In this document: one piece after another, positions 60,401-64,000 of the stretch
How positions within the stretch are numbered: position 1 is the stretch's first letter
Layout: each line of letters starts with the position of its first letter
NCBI GenBank assembly: GCA_947629905.1
Contig: CANRFM010000004.1
Span: forward strand, 62,001-126,000
Direction: 5' to 3'
Length of the DNA stretch: 64,000 nt
DNA from: an uncultured Clostridia bacterium
GTDB taxonomy: Bacteria; Bacillota; Clostridia; Oscillospirales; Ruminococcaceae
Program-made: the position numbers and the translations under genes
Notes under the pieces: model-generated
What the model saw: the letters and a program-made list of their open reading frames with translations, nothing else
Database searches by the model: none
What the model was told of the DNA's origin: nothing

Positions 60401-63400
60401 ACCCGAATTTCAACAAGGGCGACACGATCGGTGCTTACCTGAAACTTGACACGATGACCCGGTCGGACACGATCTCTATTTCCAAAAACACCGTAAAGGA
60501 TATGACGATCGTGGTAGAGGACAATGACCCGCTGAAAGTGACCTCCAGCGCCATGACCGTAGATACGCCGAACGGAGACCGTTCCATTGAGGGCAACGAT
60601 GTTGTGTATGTGGAAACCGCTACTGACACGATGACCTGTGAAGATGCTACTTATCATCTGTATCTTTCCGCAGCCGGTCAGGCAGGTGTAACGCCCGGCA
60701 AGGCTGTTGTCCGGGTATATGACAAAAACGGTAATCTGCGGAGCGATGTCAGCTTCGAGGGTACGTTTGACAAGGAAAACAAGACGGAGATCGTTGTCAA
60801 CCCGGTCAAGGATAAGCTGAACGTGGGCGACACCATTGCTGTCAAGCTCTACGATACTAAGGGCAATGGCTATTTTGAACACCATTCCCGTGTGGTAGTT
60901 GCCGAGAAACTCAGCGGTATGTATATGTTCAATTATCCGGGTATCAAAAGAGAGGATGACAATACTTTCCTGAAAGCACTTGGTATGCTCTCGATCGGTT
61001 ACGACTTCGCCATCGATGCCTTGGCAAATAACTATGGTACGTACACTGACCCGGCTACCGGCGAGCAGCATAATATGATGTACCTCGGTTTCGGTTCTGG
61101 TTTTTCCGATAAGGATAAGGTCTTTGCTATGGAGCAGGAGATCATTCAGAACTTTGACGACATGAAGAGCGGCACTTATATTGCCCAGACACCAAAGCTC
61201 GATGACGGCATCACCTTGTTTGGCGGCGACGGCGGTGCGTTCACCCTGAACATCAAAGTCGGCGCGATCATGGACAGCGTATTGCAGACAGAGGGCAAGG
61301 ACATCGGTAAGTATGCGTTCGGCGACTTCCTCATCATCGGGCAGGCATCCGCTTCTGTCAGCCGTGAATGGAAAGTGCCGGTAGGCGCTGTCACCCTGAC
61401 GTTCAATGTCAAGGTAGAAAGCAAGGATGTATCGGCTGCCGATGCGACCGGTATCCGGTGGCATTTCTACAATGATTCGGATACGCCCTATATCCTGTCG
61501 GACAATTCCACCATCGATGTGCTCGCTTCCAAGGATATTTCCAACGAGGGCGATCTTTGCGTGAATATGGCTGCGACTGGCGGACTGAATGCGAGCGTGC
61601 TGAACGGACTGATCGGTGCAGGCGGCAGCCTCAAGGTAGGCGTGGAGCATCATTCCGTCTACAGCTCCGATGCGGACTGGGTCAACACCGGTAAGGTAGC
61701 ACTGACCCCGACCGTCAACCTTGTCATCCTCTCTAAGGAGATCCCTGTCTGGAAACAGACATGGAGCTATAACTATGGCAGCGACAATGCAGGTATCAAG
61801 TCGATCTCGGAAAGGATCCGGGAAGAGGCAAGCCATGAGGTCCTCTTTACGTCCACTGCTATGAGCAAGCTGCATGAGTTTGAGGCAGCACAGCAGGCAG
61901 CGTTCCATACCTCTCCGGTCGTCAAGGCTTCCGAGGATGTGAATGTCCTGACAGAATCTGTTCTGAAAGACACCATCGCTGAGGATGCAACAATTCGTAT
62001 GCAGGATCTTGGCGGCGGCAAGTATCTGGCAGTCTTCCTCGATGCCGTTCCCGGACGGAGCGCAGAGAATGCACTGGGTGCGTACTACACCATTTTTGAC
62101 GGCACAGCATGGTCCATGCCGCAGCTTCTGGAAGATGACGGCACGATCGACCAGCTCCCCACGATCTGCGAGGCAGGAAGCAAGGGCTATCTGATCGCAT
62201 GGTCGGATGCCTCCCGTGCATTTGCAGCAGGGGAAACGGTAACAGATTCCCTGAATGCACTGGATCTGACAGGCTGCTTCTACGACCCGGCAACGAATAC
62301 CTTCAGCCCGGCTGATGCACTGACACGCAGCACGGCTGAGGATGCCGCAGCAGATTCCAACCCGCAGCTCGTTTACTACAACGAGAACGGCACGGAATAC
62401 ATGAGACTGTACTATACCAAGAGTGAATTTGAAGTCAGCAACGAAGCAGAGGGCGAAGTGGTCGGCGATATTCTCAACCCGTATCAGGTCATTGCCGTCA
62501 GAAATTACGACTTTGCAAACGATACATGGAGCGAGGACTATTCCGGCACTGCAAGGGATAATATCCTTTCTGCTGTAGGTGAGGAAGGCTATGCCGCTTA
62601 CCGGGAAAACTGGTACGGGCAGGAATTCCTTGACCTTGCGCCGTCGGTAGAGATCAGCGAAGAGCTTGACGAAAACGGCTATTGGAAGGCAGGCACGACA
62701 GCATCCTTTACCGAAACGGATATGAGTCAGGCAACCATCAAGGGCGGCGACAGCATTGCCTATAACCACCTCAGCCTGTTCGCCTATGCACTGGACAAGG
62801 GCGGTATGTCTCAGGACACCAACGACCAGAACCTGTATCTCCAGATCTACAATATGCACGAGGATGAATATCATCATCCCATCCAGATCACCAGCCAGAA
62901 TGCGGAGATCAGCGATATTCAGTTCAACCGCATCCAGCTTGCTGACGGTACGGAAGCTACCTACCTGTACTGGCTGGAGAACGGTGTTGTCAAGCGGATC
63001 AATATCAGCGATCTGGTTTCCAATCATCTTGCTGAGAGCACGACAGCCGCAGGGCAGCATTTCTATTACATCGACAAGACCTATTCCGAGGACAATGGCT
63101 ATGAGCCGGCATCGATCGCTGCATCTGCCTACACGGAAGAAAGCGGCGAGGAGAACGGTTCGGAAAACATGGAAGATCTCTCCATTGCCTCCTACAAGAT
63201 CCGTCAGAAGAACGGCTGCAATTATGTCGTATGGACACAGTTCGTACCGGATAATGACAGCAGCAACGGCATGGAACTGCAACTCTTTGCCGCACGGGAA
63301 GATCTCCGGAACGGCGAGGTAAGTATGCCGGTACAGCTCACGGATGCCGAGGGGCAGTACATCAGCGACTTTGACTGCATGGTAACAGACAACGGCGAAC

Positions 63401-64000
63401 TTACTGTGATCGCAAACTGCCAGACACTCGACCAGAACGGCGATCCTGACCCGGCTACCGCACAGCTTCGGACAATGCACATTGTTCCGGCAGATAAGCT
63501 GGCACTTGTCAGCGCTGAGCAGACGGATATTGTGATGAATGATGACGGTCTGCCTGCTGCTGAAGTTACTGTTTCCGCAGCCAACAGAGGACTCGCTTCT
63601 AAGGAAAATGTTGTCATCGAGATGCGTGATGCAGACGGGAATGTCGTTTCGACTACCAATGCACCTCTGATCAGCTATGAAACGACAGAGCAGACAGCAG
63701 ACGACGGCAGCGTGATCCTGACGGAAACACCAGTCGAGAACCCTGCTGACCCGCTCACACTGGTCGGCGGTGAAAAGTATTCTGCAAAGCTCACATTGCC
63801 GCTGGCAGAGGATCATTCGTTCCAAGGCACAGTCAACATTCTCAGCGGCGGTGAAGTGGTCGCTTCCCAGAAGATAGAGGGCAAGGCATCCGCTGCGCTG
63901 ATCGCAGAGGGACTTTCCGCTGAGATCGAAAGCCGTGATCATGTGACGCTCACCGCATCCATCCGGAATGCTTCTATTCTGGACAGCGGCGAGCAGAAAG
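57427..64000 (+). CDS. Giant secreted/surface protein with Calx-beta domains, 3' truncated by window end (>=2191 aa)
   Basis: Reading frame from ATG 57427 (MKRKAKKVIAAALVTALSFQTLPLTQYGNWSSEVSAES) appears open to base 64000; missing from the ORF track because it has no stop in the window. Calx-beta-like segments FAFYTATTDTAEGDGDITVKVVRMGG... and FAMQHSDVVVGKNDTAAKITIVRTSG.... Confidence 0.92.
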   Translation, partial: MKRKAKKVIAAALVTALSFQTLPLTQYGNWSSEVSAESEQLRTELAAKTADYPDGAFAFYTATTDTAEGDGDITVKVVRMGGTASDASVDIKAVDVTAKYGEDYSVYVADGMKKLLLEEKETEDLSVPATEAQTETAVTEAQTEAAATEAQTEAAETEAQTEAAATEAQTEAAATEAQTEAAATEAQTEAAATEAQTEAASPEVQAEDAAEAPADLRSAYAEQTGKDPVKTNWRGEYTEYLARAASQQAENEIINAMDGAEMTIEFAAGEYEKEIHIHIEDDDKAESTESFALLLGNATVGQIASQIEHNVTISDNEAAEDVVFAMQHSDVVVGKNDTAAKITIVRTSGLDYYAGAVIQTVADTAEPLKDYEAANGVTVSFLPGETEKTVEIPVTGDREEGKRFTVQLSGVNAEAGRETTDVYFGRKPSGLNATVITPDMFHTPKASIASDLIAPLSTGTTTIDGVKYDVFEHGSSLTAYTHSKSNLDQTAWSSKENYNITYAAKLKLDTKLSGNSKNGLIKYYNKNGQVYVSGSQKASHSVPDKKNKETTTYSDTVDVTYNECTPNATFQTRANTDGLCRDARYELTKYTSYVPYITLKLKDGNPNFKSYTYTDPRNKTSTDVSALTSVTWSTGSTKELSFCGGNVNICPGTTRKGISITGYEFYAGGTKVGSTTSSSISYKTVADLRKNYDKQFRNAKYVIEVKPIYSVATTKITFDAQDPSVVSFSGNKPNTSGFKDGDQITIQQIDNILVKAQCPTDQEFVASSIQLFVVNNNKETWAYQTTNTNNQKVYAQYYTITDPEVIVRVYNKEPTLTVQYDPDEKTAVNSNVGAVSIAELNDPEHPLGVSNVNTPFKIPDAKTGYGLNGLNKSYLLSSFIDDNEKYKTSGNIRFVTRTIWTYRDQNDGGRDKTVYGDSIAFKPFYADTVINYHFKAVQADETPEGVSGTVYLQETPLFSSAAKPQKFPAVGVQLVIGGKNATTNKDGKYQIDPNFNKGDTIGAYLKLDTMTRSDTISISKNTVKDMTIVVEDNDPLKVTSSAMTVDTPNGDRSIEGNDVVYVETATDTMTCEDATYHLYLSAAGQAGVTPGKAVVRVYDKNGNLRSDVSFEGTFDKENKTEIVVNPVKDKLNVGDTIAVKLYDTKGNGYFEHHSRVVVAEKLSGMYMFNYPGIKREDDNTFLKALGMLSIGYDFAIDALANNYGTYTDPATGEQHNMMYLGFGSGFSDKDKVFAMEQEIIQNFDDMKSGTYIAQTPKLDDGITLFGGDGGAFTLNIKVGAIMDSVLQTEGKDIGKYAFGDFLIIGQASASVSREWKVPVGAVTLTFNVKVESKDVSAADATGIRWHFYNDSDTPYILSDNSTIDVLASKDISNEGDLCVNMAATGGLNASVLNGLIGAGGSLKVGVEHHSVYSSDADWVNTGKVALTPTVNLVILSKEIPVWKQTWSYNYGSDNAGIKSISERIREEASHEVLFTSTAMSKLHEFEAAQQAAFHTSPVVKASEDVNVLTESVLKDTIAEDATIRMQDLGGGKYLAVFLDAVPGRSAENALGAYYTIFDGTAWSMPQLLEDDGTIDQLPTICEAGSKGYLIAWSDASRAFAAGETVTDSLNALDLTGCFYDPATNTFSPADALTRSTAEDAAADSNPQLVYYNENGTEYMRLYYTKSEFEVSNEAEGEVVGDILNPYQVIAVRNYDFANDTWSEDYSGTARDNILSAVGEEGYAAYRENWYGQEFLDLAPSVEISEELDENGYWKAGTTASFTETDMSQATIKGGDSIAYNHLSLFAYALDKGGMSQDTNDQNLYLQIYNMHEDEYHHPIQITSQNAEISDIQFNRIQLADGTEATYLYWLENGVVKRINISDLVSNHLAESTTAAGQHFYYIDKTYSEDNGYEPASIAASAYTEESGEENGSENMEDLSIASYKIRQKNGCNYVVWTQFVPDNDSSNGMELQLFAAREDLRNGEVSMPVQLTDAEGQYISDFDCMVTDNGELTVIANCQTLDQNGDPDPATAQLRTMHIVPADKLALVSAEQTDIVMNDDGLPAAEVTVSAANRGLASKENVVIEMRDADGNVVSTTNAPLISYETTEQTADDGSVILTETPVENPADPLTLVGGEKYSAKLTLPLAEDHSFQGTVNILSGGEVVASQKIEGKASAALIAEGLSAEIESRDHVTLTASIRNASILDSGEQK
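57814..58029 (+). repeat. 27-bp coding tandem repeat, 8 units (TEAQTEAAA)
   Basis: Protein reads TEAQTETAV TEAQTEAAA TEAQTEAAE (TEAQTEAAA)x4 TEAQTEAAS. Confidence 0.95.

Noticed and set aside
60280-63942. 1220-aa minus-strand ORF
   Set aside because: Antisense shadow of the giant Calx-beta gene; no recognisable domain and low-plausibility composition. The sense frame has a signal peptide and domain structure.

Overview
The window is about 64 kb of Gram-positive, Firmicutes-type chromosome. It is probably a cellulosome-bearing Ruminococcus-like organism, inferred from a dockerin-bearing GH26 protein together with spoIIP/ytfJ-type genes. The first ~47 kb is mostly core genome: gltB (5' truncated by the window edge) and gltD; a LacI regulator with a sugar ABC transporter lacking a local ATPase; a gyrA/parC-like topoisomerase subunit; a DUF3810 + GH25 pair; an orphan solute-binding-like lipoprotein; rpoC/rpoB; rpsL-rpsG-fusA-tuf, divergent from rpoBC; a CBM35-GH26-dockerin mannanase-like protein; bioY; rpmB; scpA/scpB; ytfJ; a D,D-carboxypeptidase; a three-gene biotin-dependent carboxyltransferase cluster; metA; a polysaccharide deacetylase; spoIIP; a tRNA-Arg(CCG); and an ABC-F ATPase. 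From ~49.5 kb on the content looks accessory. There is a duplicated consensus promoter carrying an unknown small gene, then a LytTR/GHKL two-component system, a short HlyD-like protein, a C39-peptidase ABC exporter and a second NHLM-type ABC protein. This is followed by a giant (>=2191 aa) signal-peptide-bearing Calx-beta protein that runs off the window end and is missing from the supplied ORF track. The export locus without a visible leader-peptide precursor, next to the giant protein, is the best candidate for an undescribed system. Other notable items are a decayed gene fragment, a shared inverted repeat upstream of two solute-binding loci, a BirA-like operator at bioY, and a strikingly uniform 17-bp promoter architecture. 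All calls come from reading the sequence and supplied translations; no database searches were run.
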